Assembly (NCBI GenBank): GCA_003650185.1
Contig: QMOF01000087.1
Location: 1-8,503 of the forward strand
From: Chloroflexota bacterium
GTDB taxonomy: Bacteria > Chloroflexota > Dehalococcoidia > UBA2247 > RBG-13-53-26
Direction of reading: 5' to 3'
Length of the DNA stretch: 8,503 bases
Part shown: positions 1 to 6,802 of the stretch, in pieces
Position numbering within the stretch: position 1 is the stretch's first letter
How the letters are laid out: the number at the start of each line of letters is the position of its first letter
Made by a program: the position numbers and the translations under genes
The notes under the pieces: generated by a model
Database searches by the model: none
The model's input: only the letters and a program-made list of their open reading frames with translations
Told to the model about the DNA's origin: nothing

Positions 1-1
1 A

Positions 2-1948
2 TGGCGGATAGCAGCCTCCACCCCCCTGTGGCTGCTTATTGACGCCGCCAGCCGCATCCTGCCAGCGTGGGTATGCCAAAAAATCATTCTGTTCCTCATT
101 TTCTTCCTGTGTGGGCTGGGAGCCCATCGTCTGTTTCCATTCAAGGGCGCCGGAAGCTACTTCGCCGGCGTGCTGTACATGGTGAACCCCTTCACTTACG
201 TCCGCCTGATGGCCGGGCAGTGGGGGGTGCTCGGTGCTTATGCCCTCATGCCCTTCGCCATCAAGGCCTTCATTGACCTCCTGGAGAGGCAGGACAGGAG
301 GCAGGCCGCAAAGGTAGCATTGCTATCTACCCTGGTAGGTGTGTTCCAGGTGCACGGGTACCTCTTCCTCTTCATAGCCTTCGCGGTCATCCTCTTGGTC
401 AGGCTGGTCCACCAGCGCAGGGAGCGGGTCAACCTGCAAATAGCCAAGGCCGTGGCCCTGGCCGGTGTCATGTTCGTGGCACTGAACCTGTACTGGCTCG
501 TTCCAGCACTGACCGCCAGCGACACCCTGCTGGAAGAAATAGGACAGTCAGACTTGCTGGTCTTCGCCCCCAGGCCAAGCACCGGCGCGGGGACTATGTT
601 CGACCTGGCCGCGATGTACGGCTTCTGGAGAGACGGCTACCAGTACGCCAGCGATACTCTGCCGTGCTGGTGGCTGGGTTTCGCTTTCATCTTCTACCTG
701 TCTGTACTGGGCCTGGTGCATGAGTCCAGCAGCGACAGGATAGGCTGGGTGGTGCGGGCTTTCGGCATTATCTGGCTGGTGGGACTCACTCTGGCCGCCG
801 GGGCCGCCATTGAATTCAGCAGGTCTCTCCTTGAATGGCTGTTTGACCACCTGTATCTGTTTCGAGGGTTCAGGGACTCGCACAAGTTTGTCGCTCTGCT
901 TTGCCTGTGTTACTCATACCTGGGCGGCCTGGGGGTGTACCATGTCACGGAGTCATGGAGATCACACCGGTTCACCGGGCCAAGACTCCGTCAGGCAGCG
1001 CTGACGGGCACCATCGCTCTGGCCTTTGTCGTCCCTCTGGCCTACTCATACCCCATTTTCAGCTTCAACGGCCAACTCAAGCCGACGGACTATCCTGACG
1101 AGTGGCACCAGGTGAACGAGTACCTCAATCAGGACGAGGATGATTTCAACGTCCTGTTTCTGCCGTGGCACATGTACATGGACTACGACTGGCTGCCCAA
1201 CAAAGACAAGAGGCTATTGAGCCCGGTTTCCCGGTTCTTTGACAAGCCAGCCATTTGGGGAGACAACATCCAGGCCGGTGGCATCTACTCTCAGAGCACA
1301 AACCCGACAAGCAGCTACCTCGAATTCCTCCTGGCCAGAGCAGACAGCATTGGCAATCTCGGAGAGCTGCTGGCCCCGCTGAACGTAAGATATGTCGTCC
1401 TGTTCCACGAAGCAGACTGGGAGTCTTACGGCTTTCTGCGTGAACAGCAGGACCTGGCAGTGGAGATTGAGGGAAAGCACCTGACCCTGTTCCGTAACCA
1501 GCGCCCGACGGCTAGGGCCTACGGGGTCGACAGCGTCGTCTATGTTGACAACCTCGAAGAGTACCTCCAACTGAGCGTGGAGCAAGATGTGATGCAACAT
1601 CTCTACTTGCTGGGGCCCGGGGAAGACAAAGGCCCTGCTGGCGCTTTCCAGCCCCTTGAGGTCGTCCAGCATAGCCCCACCAGGTACGAGATCGAGGGCA
1701 CCGAGAAGACCTGGACCATCTTCACCGTGCCCCAGCGGATCAATAGCGAGCACTGGCAATACGGCAGCAGCCCCACTTGCCAGAACCTGGGCCTGATGCC
1801 CGCCTTCCAGGTCGGCGAGGACGGTGGTCAGATCACCTACTCCAGGTTCTACACAGTGTACCTGCCAGCCTATTGTGTCTCAGCAACCGCGCTTCTGGTG
1901 CTGGCCGCGGGCTATGCGCTGGCATTGAAGCGCCGGCCTGCCGCCTGA
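2..1948 (+). CDS. Large multispanning membrane protein, YfhO/GT-C-like, 5'-truncated by window
   Basis: The reading frame is open from the first complete codon at base 2, so the true start lies upstream; a GTG at 170 is only an internal valine within continuous coding sequence. The visible 648 residues begin with a run of hydrophobic segments (about residues 27-45, 74-92, 106-136, 148-170, 222-240, 249-267, 296-315 and 333-352). There follows a hydrophilic region of about 265 residues (roughly 354-619), a final membrane segment (620-642) and a basic tail KRRPAA. The motif FRGFRDSHKF (287-296) resembles the FRxxxKF loop of YfhO-type and other GT-C-like membrane proteins, and LPWHMYMDY (387-395) opens the soluble domain. 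The layout suggests a lipid-linked-sugar glycosyltransferase or a related cell-envelope protein with an external C-terminal domain. The fold is inferred from topology; substrate and exact family are unknown. Base composition matches the trp genes. It is separated from trp by the AT-rich gene and shows no link to tryptophan synthesis. Confidence 0.8.
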   Translation, partial: WRIAASTPLWLLIDAASRILPAWVCQKIILFLIFFLCGLGAHRLFPFKGAGSYFAGVLYMVNPFTYVRLMAGQWGVLGAYALMPFAIKAFIDLLERQDRRQAAKVALLSTLVGVFQVHGYLFLFIAFAVILLVRLVHQRRERVNLQIAKAVALAGVMFVALNLYWLVPALTASDTLLEEIGQSDLLVFAPRPSTGAGTMFDLAAMYGFWRDGYQYASDTLPCWWLGFAFIFYLSVLGLVHESSSDRIGWVVRAFGIIWLVGLTLAAGAAIEFSRSLLEWLFDHLYLFRGFRDSHKFVALLCLCYSYLGGLGVYHVTESWRSHRFTGPRLRQAALTGTIALAFVVPLAYSYPIFSFNGQLKPTDYPDEWHQVNEYLNQDEDDFNVLFLPWHMYMDYDWLPNKDKRLLSPVSRFFDKPAIWGDNIQAGGIYSQSTNPTSSYLEFLLARADSIGNLGELLAPLNVRYVVLFHEADWESYGFLREQQDLAVEIEGKHLTLFRNQRPTARAYGVDSVVYVDNLEEYLQLSVEQDVMQHLYLLGPGEDKGPAGAFQPLEVVQHSPTRYEIEGTEKTWTIFTVPQRINSEHWQYGSSPTCQNLGLMPAFQVGEDGGQITYSRFYTVYLPAYCVSATALLVLAAGYALALKRRPAA

Positions 1949-1965
1949 GGTTCCTGCCAGGAGAA

Positions 1966-1991
1966 GCCCCGGTGCTGGTGGGGCGGCCGCC
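1966..1991 (+). other. GC-rich inverted repeats after the membrane protein gene
   Basis: Eighteen bases after the stop codon, GCCCC (1966-1970) pairs with GGGGC (1980-1984) around a 9-base loop. It overlaps a perfect 10-base palindrome GGCGGCCGCC (1982-1991). There is no T-run behind either, so this is not a convincing intrinsic terminator. It could help 3'-end formation or be a chance product of GC-rich sequence. Confidence 0.25.
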
Positions 1992-2058
1992 ACATCCCAA
2001 TGTTGCGGACGATCTGCGAAAAATTGCCCATGGTGTGTCTGGACCGCCGGAAATGGTG

Positions 2059-2064
2059 TAGAAT
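2059..2064 (+). promoter_or_regulatory. Possible -10 element for the AT-rich gene
   Basis: TAGAAT lies 23 bases before the ATG at 2088 and matches five of six bases of the sigma70 -10 consensus. No good -35 sits at 16-18 bases; TTGCCC at 2024-2029 is 29 bases away, too far. The short distance to the start would leave a leader of about 15-18 bases, just enough for the GGGGCAGG ribosome-binding stretch at 2078-2085. This is a weak call resting on one hexamer. Confidence 0.3.
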
Positions 2065-2087
2065 CACAGCAAAAATAGGGGCAGGAC

Positions 2088-2909
2088 ATGGAGAATGTAA
2101 GGCTTGACAGATTACGTGGCAGTCTTCTCAGATGCTTGCTTCTGACAGGTTTGCCACGTTATCGTACCGCGGAGCTACTTACAAGTCTTGTACGGCCTCA
2201 TAATATAGATATTTCATCCGATAAGGACATCTGGAGACCGCGGGGTCTAAGAAACTACAAAGAAACAACCCTGATAGATAGCAACGATTTTCTGCCCTCG
2301 GAGACGCGCAGACTGTTGAGAGAGTGGTGGTTGGAAAAGCCCCGTGGTGCTAGGTTGCCTAATTGGGATATTGCCTCAACCTGCACAATCGAGGGTAAGA
2401 AAGGCCTTCTGTTAGTCGAAGCTAAGGCGCATGACAAGGAGTTATCGGATGCTGGTAAGTCGCAACCAACTACACCCAATGGTCAGCTAAATCACGAACG
2501 CATTGGACTTGCCATTGACCAGGCTAATTCGGGCTTAACTGGACTTCTAGCGGGCTGGGCGCTTTCACGCGGCTCAAATTACCAGCTCAGCAACCGTTTC
2601 GCTTGGGCATGGAAACTGGCTACCTTGGGTGTGCCTGTCATTCTTGTTTATCTCGGCTTTCTTAACGCTATGGAAATGCTCGACCGAGGTCAGCCGTTTA
2701 AGACTCATACAGCATGGGAAGCTTGTATCCGGAACCATGCCAAAAATCGTGTTCCTGATGACGCTTGGAACAGGAAGCTGGAAATCAATGGTACGCCGGT
2801 CTGGTTCCTAATACGCTCCATGGAATTAGGACTAAATAAATGTCGATTAGTTTTCCACAAATCTAAAACCAGTAGCCTCTGTAACGCCAGAATCAAGTGC
2901 TTCTTGTGA
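2088..2909 (+). CDS. Hypothetical protein with PD-(D/E)XK nuclease-like signature
   Basis: This 273-residue soluble protein belongs to no family I can name. A candidate PD-(D/E)XK metal-dependent nuclease core is visible: NWDIA with D94, followed after a beta-strand-like stretch by LLLVEAKAH with E111 and K113 (D-x16-E-x-K). A conserved-looking QLSNRFAWAWKLA block (166-178) and the hydrophobic strand VPVILVYLGFL (182-192) come next. The start is ATG behind GGGGCAGG at 2078-2085. The DNA is more AT-rich than its neighbours: hand counts give about 43% GC for 2161-2220 and 33% for 2821-2880, though 57% for 2581-2640. Codon choice differs too (many TTA, AAT, ATA). The last 25 or so residues, rich in K, C and S, look unlike the rest of the domain and may be a recent extension. 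Horizontal acquisition and a defence or DNA-processing role are possible, but no partner gene is nearby to support either. Nuclease fold is inference; the gene being real is well supported by the motifs. Confidence 0.7.
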   Translation: MENVRLDRLRGSLLRCLLLTGLPRYRTAELLTSLVRPHNIDISSDKDIWRPRGLRNYKETTLIDSNDFLPSETRRLLREWWLEKPRGARLPNWDIASTCTIEGKKGLLLVEAKAHDKELSDAGKSQPTTPNGQLNHERIGLAIDQANSGLTGLLAGWALSRGSNYQLSNRFAWAWKLATLGVPVILVYLGFLNAMEMLDRGQPFKTHTAWEACIRNHAKNRVPDDAWNRKLEINGTPVWFLIRSMELGLNKCRLVFHKSKTSSLCNARIKCFL

Positions 2910-3015
2910 AAGAAGAGTGTTACTGGCTCCCTGTGCTTACTAAGTGGTCCACACCCGCATTGAACATTAAGCCAACTTGTATTGCCCTGGATACTATGAC
3001 TTCAAGGCAGATATG

Positions 3016-3046
3016 TTGACAAACAGGCTTCAGACTGGTATATACT
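3016..3046 (+). promoter_or_regulatory. Predicted sigma70 promoter of the trp operon
   Basis: A perfect -35 hexamer TTGACA lies at 3016-3021. Two overlapping -10 choices follow: TATATA at 3039-3044 with 17-base spacing and a TGG extended -10 directly before it, or TATACT at 3041-3046 with 19-base spacing. Transcription would begin near 3050-3054, about 20-25 bases before the base of T-box Stem I at 3075, the normal arrangement for a T-box leader. No other promoter-like match of this quality is seen between 2910 and 3377. Confidence 0.75.
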
Positions 3047-3052
3047 GTACCA
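3036..3052 (+). repeat. Inverted repeat over the trp -10 region
   Basis: TGGTA (3036-3040) and TACCA (3048-3052) form 5-base arms around a 7-base spacer; within it GTATATAC (3038-3045) is a perfect 8-base palindrome. The repeat sits exactly over the -10 and the expected start point, where a repressor would bind. It does not look like the E. coli TrpR operator. Palindromes of this size arise by chance in AT-rich promoters, so operator function is only a possibility. Confidence 0.25.
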
Positions 3053-3074
3053 TCTAACAACTGAATAGACTAAA

Positions 3075-3357
3075 GGCTGGGAACAAGAAGAGTAGGCTTC
3101 AAGCGAGGCTCAGAGAGTCGGGGGTAAGGTGTGAGCCCGATGCTGGCGCGGTAGCTGAATGGGCTTGGGAGCCGCAGGCTGAAGGCAAAGCTGTGTAGGT
3201 CGCGACGGAGAGGGCACCGTTATCAGAGCCCAGGGTATAGCACCGATCAAAGGTGGTGATGTACCCGCAAAGAGATGGCCGGCGTGAGGATCCGGCTAAC
3301 AAGGGTGGCACCGTGGATTCAGCCCTCCGCCCCTTGAAGGGGCGGAGGGTTTTTTTC
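3075..3357 (+). promoter_or_regulatory. T-box riboswitch, tRNA-Trp specific, controlling trpE operon
   Basis: This leader RNA senses uncharged tRNA-Trp and decides between termination and read-through. Stem I closes with GGCT (3075-3078) against AGCC (3170-3173). Its distal part carries the conserved AGAGAGTCGGGGG and GTGAGCCCGA strands (helix 3118-3122 with 3136-3140). On the 3' side of Stem I the hallmark GAA is followed by the specifier TGG at 3160-3162, the tryptophan codon. Downstream helices are GGGC/GCCC (3212-3215 with 3228-3231), GGGTA/TACCC plus CACC/GGTG (3233-3266) and GCCGG/CCGGC (3278-3282 with 3292-3296, Stem III). The T-box AGGGTGGCACCGTG is at 3302-3315. Its UGGC (3306-3309) would pair with GCCA, that is a G discriminator base before CCA, as in bacterial tRNA-Trp. 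AGGG (3302-3305) can pair with CCCT (3323-3326), which is also the start of the terminator, so the two forms exclude each other. The specifier, the discriminator match and the following gene agree. Confidence 0.95.
3323..3356 (+). terminator. T-box intrinsic terminator upstream of trpE
   Basis: CCCTCCGCCCC (3323-3333) pairs perfectly with GGGGCGGAGGG (3339-3349) around a TTGAA loop, giving an 11-bp GC-rich hairpin followed at once by seven T (3350-3356). It ends 20 bases before the trpE start. The first four bases of the 5' arm also pair with the T-box at 3302-3305, so binding of uncharged tRNA to the antiterminator should dissolve it. This makes the control transcriptional rather than translational. 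Confidence 0.93.
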
Positions 3358-3376
3358 TTACTCAAGAACTGTAGCC

Positions 3377-4882
3377 ATGGGCAATCCAGACATTCTACGC
3401 GCGGACAGACAACCGGATATTTGCAGTACCGTCGTCAAGGAGTTGCCAGCGGACCTGGAGACTCCCGTCTCGGTATTCCTCAAACTGGGCAAGAAGCCGC
3501 CATGCTTCCTCCTGGAGAGCGTGGAAAGAGGGGAGCAGCTCGGCCGGTATTCCTTTATCGGCACGAATCCCTACCTTGCCCTGCGCACGTACGGAGACGA
3601 GGCACTGATCCACCGTGGACAAGATGTCACCAGGCTCAGCCTGGGAAGGCCCGGACAGGGCCCAGACCCTCTGCACCTGGTGCAGTCGCTTCTGGCGCAG
3701 CGCAAGACATCCAAGCCCGCAGGACTGCCCGGCTTCTTCGGGGGTGCCGTGGGCTACCTGGGTTACGACGTAGTGCGGTTTTTCGAAGAGTTGCCACCCT
3801 GCTCCCAAGACGAACTCGGGCTGCCCGACTCCACCTTCCTCTTCACCGACTCCGTCATCATCTTCGACCATGTACAGCACAAGATGCGGGTGGTCCTTAG
3901 CGCGCCGCCCCAAAGCGACCAGAGTTCAGACGGTCAGGGTGCGCTGGAGGCCATCGAAGATGTCTTCACCACTCTTGGCAGCGCCCTTCCATCAGAGCCC
4001 CAGATGCGCTTCAGTGCATCGGCCACCGAGGCGCCAACCCTGGAATCCAACTTCAGCCGCGCCCAGTTCGCCGACATGGTCAGAGCGGCCAAAGAGTACA
4101 TCATGGCAGGCGACGCCTTCCAGATCGTCCTGTCGCAAAGGCTACGCCGCAAGACACACACCGATCCCTTCTCCATCTACCGGGCCCTGCGCATTCTGAA
4201 TCCCTCACCTTACATGTTCTACCTGGACTTCGGCGACTTCCAGATCATCGGCTCTTCGCCAGAGATGCTTGTCAAGCTCGAGGATGGGAAGGCCGAGACC
4301 AGGCCCATCGCTGGAACAAGGCGCCGCGGGCACACCGACGAGGAAGACGAGGCAATCATCGCTTCCCTGCTGGCTGATCCGAAAGAGAGGGCTGAGCACA
4401 TCATGCTCGTGGACCTAGGCCGGAACGATATTGGCAGGGTATCACGCTTTGGCAGCGTAAAGGTGCCCATGCTGATGGGAGTGGAGAAATATTCCCACGT
4501 CATCCACATTGTCTCTTCGGTTCACGGCGAGTTGAGACCCGAATGCGACGCCTTCGATCTCATGAGGGCGTGTTTCCCCGCCGGCACACTGACCGGAGCC
4601 CCCAAAGTACGCGCCATGGAGATCATTTCGGAGTTGGAGGGAACAGCCAGAGGCCCCTACGGCGGGGCGGTGGGCTATTTCGGCTTTGGCGGCAACATGG
4701 ACACATGTATTACGATCCGCACCATAGTCATGGTGGGCGACACAGTGTACTTGCAGGGAGGGGCTGGGATCGTGGCTGACTCGGACCCCATCCGGGAATA
4801 CGAAGAGACGCTGAGCAAGGTCCAGGTACTGGAAGAGGCTGTCCGTCTGGCCGAAAGCTGGAGCGAGGGCAAGCAGAGATGA
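3377..4882 (+). CDS. trpE: Anthranilate synthase component I
   Basis: TrpE converts chorismate to anthranilate and pyruvate, using ammonia supplied by the TrpG glutaminase subunit; it is the first committed step to tryptophan and acts in the cytoplasm. At 501 residues it has the usual length of the stand-alone subunit and no fused glutaminase. The N-terminal domain holds LLES (45-48) and GRYSFIG (56-62), which with NPSPYM (275-280) form the tryptophan feedback site in known TrpE proteins. The C-terminal chorismate-binding domain shows PIAGTRRRG (310-318), E340-H341, DLGRND (346-351), PAGTLTGAPK (401-410) and GGAGIVADSDP (461-471). PIAGT, rather than PIKGT, favours TrpE over aminodeoxychorismate synthase PabB. 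The ATG at 3377 is the only ATG before the conserved KELPADLETPVS stretch, but no clear Shine-Dalgarno precedes it. It is the first gene after the T-box terminator, and the usual trpG neighbour is absent. Confidence 0.97.
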   Translation: MGNPDILRADRQPDICSTVVKELPADLETPVSVFLKLGKKPPCFLLESVERGEQLGRYSFIGTNPYLALRTYGDEALIHRGQDVTRLSLGRPGQGPDPLHLVQSLLAQRKTSKPAGLPGFFGGAVGYLGYDVVRFFEELPPCSQDELGLPDSTFLFTDSVIIFDHVQHKMRVVLSAPPQSDQSSDGQGALEAIEDVFTTLGSALPSEPQMRFSASATEAPTLESNFSRAQFADMVRAAKEYIMAGDAFQIVLSQRLRRKTHTDPFSIYRALRILNPSPYMFYLDFGDFQIIGSSPEMLVKLEDGKAETRPIAGTRRRGHTDEEDEAIIASLLADPKERAEHIMLVDLGRNDIGRVSRFGSVKVPMLMGVEKYSHVIHIVSSVHGELRPECDAFDLMRACFPAGTLTGAPKVRAMEIISELEGTARGPYGGAVGYFGFGGNMDTCITIRTIVMVGDTVYLQGGAGIVADSDPIREYEETLSKVQVLEEAVRLAESWSEGKQR

Positions 4883-4991
4883 CTGATGGTACCGGCAAAC
4901 GAGGGACAGGCACGAGAGGCACCACAGCAAGCAGAGGACTGGTGAAGGCGGGCGAGTCATCACAACCACACTGCGGCGGGGGGACAGAAAA
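4883..4991 (+). other. trpE-trpD gap where trpG would be expected
   Basis: This 109-base spacer is the only loose junction in the operon. It contains no glutaminase motif, no pseudogene trace I can recognise, no strong hairpin with a T-run, and only a 19-codon open frame (4886-4945) without a convincing ribosome-binding site. Its 3' end provides the GGGGGGA ribosome-binding stretch (4978-4984) for trpD, 7 bases before the ATG. Confidence 0.6.
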
Positions 4992-6017
4992 ATGATCAAA
5001 GAAGCAATCGCCAGGCTCATCGACAGGCAGAGCCTCAGCATCGGTGAAGCTGAGGCGGTCATGCAGGAGATCATGCTCGGCGAGGCTACGCCTAGCCAGA
5101 TAGGTGCCTTTCTCATCGCGCTACGAATGAAGCAGGAGACAGCCGAAGAGATCGTCGGCTGCGCCAGGGCTATGCGCGCCCACGCTCTCAAGGTGGAGAC
5201 GAACCACGACCCGGTGATAGACACCTGCGGCACAGGTGGTGACGGCACCGGCACCTTCAACGTATCCACCGTGGTGGCCTTTATAGTGGCAGGCGCCGGT
5301 GTAGCGGTGGCCAAGCACGGCAACCGCTCTGTGTCCAGTCGCTGCGGCAGCGCAGATGTGCTTGAGGCGCTGGGTGCCAGGATTGACCTCGGGCCAGACC
5401 AGATATCCAAGTGCCTCAACGAGACGGGTATCGGGTTCCTCTTTGCCCCTGCCTTGCATCCAGCCATGAAACATGCTGCGGTACCACGACGCGAAATAGG
5501 CGCCAGGACGATCTTCAACATTCTCGGGCCTCTGACCAATCCGGCTTCGGCGTCTATTCAACTGCTGGGCGTCTACGACCCCGGGCTGACGGAGACAGTG
5601 GCCAGTGTGCTCGGCATGATGGGCGCCACCTCCGCCTTGGTGGTACACGGGGCCCATGGCCTGGACGAATTGTCAACCACCGGCACAAACAAGGTGACGG
5701 AGCTTAGCGATGGCAAGGTAACCAGCTATCAGCTCGACCCCCAGGACCTCGGGCTGCCCCGCGCTGACCTCAGCTCGCTCAAAGGCGGTCTGCCCGAGGA
5801 GAACGCCAGGATAATGAAGCGGCTCCTCGAAGGCGAGCCGGGACCCAAGCGTGATGTCTCCCTCCTCAATTCAGCTGCTGCCCTGGTTGCCACAGGTAGC
5901 GCGAGGGACTTTAAGGAAGGACTTCACCTGGCAGCCGAGTCTGTCGACAGCGGCAGAGCCCTGGAGAAGCTGGAGCACTTCATTCGACTCACCAACAGCA
6001 TCGGGGTGGCGCCATGA
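4992..6017 (+). CDS. trpD: Anthranilate phosphoribosyltransferase
   Basis: TrpD joins anthranilate to 5-phosphoribosyl-1-pyrophosphate, giving N-(5-phosphoribosyl)anthranilate, the second step of the pathway. The 341 residues match the usual length of the unfused enzyme. A helical N-terminal domain (about 1-70) precedes the PRPP- and magnesium-binding glycine-rich loop DTCGTGGDGTGTFNVST (77-93). Then come KHGNRSVSSRCGSAD (108-122), RTIFNILGPLTNP (172-184), where anthranilate binds in known structures, and GLDELS (223-228). The family has a nucleoside phosphorylase-like fold and works as a dimer. Translation starts at the ATG preceded by GGGGGGA at 4978-4984, a strong site that fits independent initiation after the gap. 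The 3' end overlaps trpC by four bases (ATGA), so translation of the two is probably coupled. It is not a TrpG-TrpD fusion, which leaves the glutaminase unaccounted for. Confidence 0.97.
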   Translation: MIKEAIARLIDRQSLSIGEAEAVMQEIMLGEATPSQIGAFLIALRMKQETAEEIVGCARAMRAHALKVETNHDPVIDTCGTGGDGTGTFNVSTVVAFIVAGAGVAVAKHGNRSVSSRCGSADVLEALGARIDLGPDQISKCLNETGIGFLFAPALHPAMKHAAVPRREIGARTIFNILGPLTNPASASIQLLGVYDPGLTETVASVLGMMGATSALVVHGAHGLDELSTTGTNKVTELSDGKVTSYQLDPQDLGLPRADLSSLKGGLPEENARIMKRLLEGEPGPKRDVSLLNSAAALVATGSARDFKEGLHLAAESVDSGRALEKLEHFIRLTNSIGVAP

Positions 6018-6802
6018 TCCTCGACCAGATTGTCGCCACTGTGAGCGCCGATCTTGCCAGACGAAAAGAGACAGTGCCACTCCGCGATCTTGAGCTGCTG
6101 TCCATCCGCAGCGAAGCGCCTCGTGACTTTCACGGCGCACTGCAAGGGGATGGGGTAAAGGTTATCGCCGAGGTCAAACGGGCCTCCCCCTCGAAGGGCT
6201 GGCTCAACTCGAGCCTCGACGTGGTGGCGCTGGTGCAAAGCTATACCCGGGGCGGGGCGGCAGCAGTGTCCATCCTGACCGAGCCCGCCTGGTTCAGAGG
6301 CAGCCTGGACGACCTTGCCGCGGCACGGCGGGCCACTCATCTCCCGGTACTTCGCAAGGACTTCATCATCGACCCCTACCAGGTGTATGAGGCCCGAGCC
6401 TCTGGGGCTGATGCCGTGCTCCTGATAGCAGCGCTTCTTCCAGTGCAGCAGTTATGTCAACTGATCGTCGCCACCCATGACCTGGGCATGGCTGCCCTGG
6501 TTGAGGTACATGCCGAGCACGAGGTGGAACAGGCGCTCCACGCAGAGGCAACCCTCGTCGGCATCAACAACCGAAACCTGGCCGACTTCACCGTCGACGT
6601 GGCTACGACCCTGAGACTGCGGCATCTTATTCCGCCGCACGTAACAGTCGTCAGCGAAAGCGGCATCAACTCCGCCGATGACATCGCCGCCCTGCAGGCT
6701 GCTGGTGTCAACGCGGTCCTGGTAGGAGAGGCACTGGTGACCAGTGCTAACCCAGAGGTCGAGCTAAGGCGGCTCACGGGGAGCCTGCACGCGAGGCACT
6801 GA
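6014..6802 (+). CDS. trpC: Indole-3-glycerol phosphate synthase
   Basis: TrpC closes the indole ring, turning carboxyphenylaminodeoxyribulose phosphate into indole-3-glycerol phosphate with loss of CO2 and water. It is a (beta/alpha)8 barrel of 262 residues, the normal stand-alone size, so it is not the TrpC-TrpF fusion found in E. coli. Hallmarks run in order: EVKRASPSKG (53-62) with catalytic E53 and K55; SILTE (86-90); FRGSL (94-98); PVLRKDFIIDPYQVYEAR (111-128) with catalytic K115; ALVEVH (161-166) with E164; GINNRNL (183-189) with N186; SESGI (214-218); and the phosphate-binding VGEAL (237-241). All residues known to be needed for catalysis appear present. Its ATG overlaps the trpD stop by four bases, and trpF starts immediately after its own stop, placing it inside a tightly coupled block. 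Confidence 0.97.
   Translation: MILDQIVATVSADLARRKETVPLRDLELLSIRSEAPRDFHGALQGDGVKVIAEVKRASPSKGWLNSSLDVVALVQSYTRGGAAAVSILTEPAWFRGSLDDLAAARRATHLPVLRKDFIIDPYQVYEARASGADAVLLIAALLPVQQLCQLIVATHDLGMAALVEVHAEHEVEQALHAEATLVGINNRNLADFTVDVATTLRLRHLIPPHVTVVSESGINSADDIAALQAAGVNAVLVGEALVTSANPEVELRRLTGSLHARH

Noticed and set aside
1..42. ATG at base 1 as a gene start
   Set aside because: That frame stops after 13 codons and overlaps the continuously open frame of the membrane protein.
2910..3015. Terminator or mobile-element scar downstream of the AT-rich gene
   Set aside because: No hairpin with a T-run, no terminal inverted repeats and no target-site duplication could be seen; the stretch is AT-rich but featureless.
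3052..3376. Classic trp leader-peptide attenuation
   Set aside because: No short frame with tandem Trp codons is found in the leader; the short frames starting at ATG inside it lack Trp runs, and the T-box elements account for the terminator.
3377..4882. PabB (aminodeoxychorismate synthase component I) instead of TrpE
   Set aside because: The active-site motif is PIAGT rather than PIKGT, the LLES feedback element is present, and the gene heads a trp operon.
4886..4945. 19-codon open frame between trpE and trpD ending in Trp-stop, as a possible leader peptide
   Set aside because: It has only one tryptophan codon, no clear ribosome-binding site and no attenuator hairpin behind it; short frames of this length are expected by chance.
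4442..5539. 365-codon open frame on the minus strand across the trpE-trpD junction
   Set aside because: It runs antisense to the conserved motifs of both trpE and trpD, has no recognisable domain, and is explained by GC-rich codon bias on the + strand.
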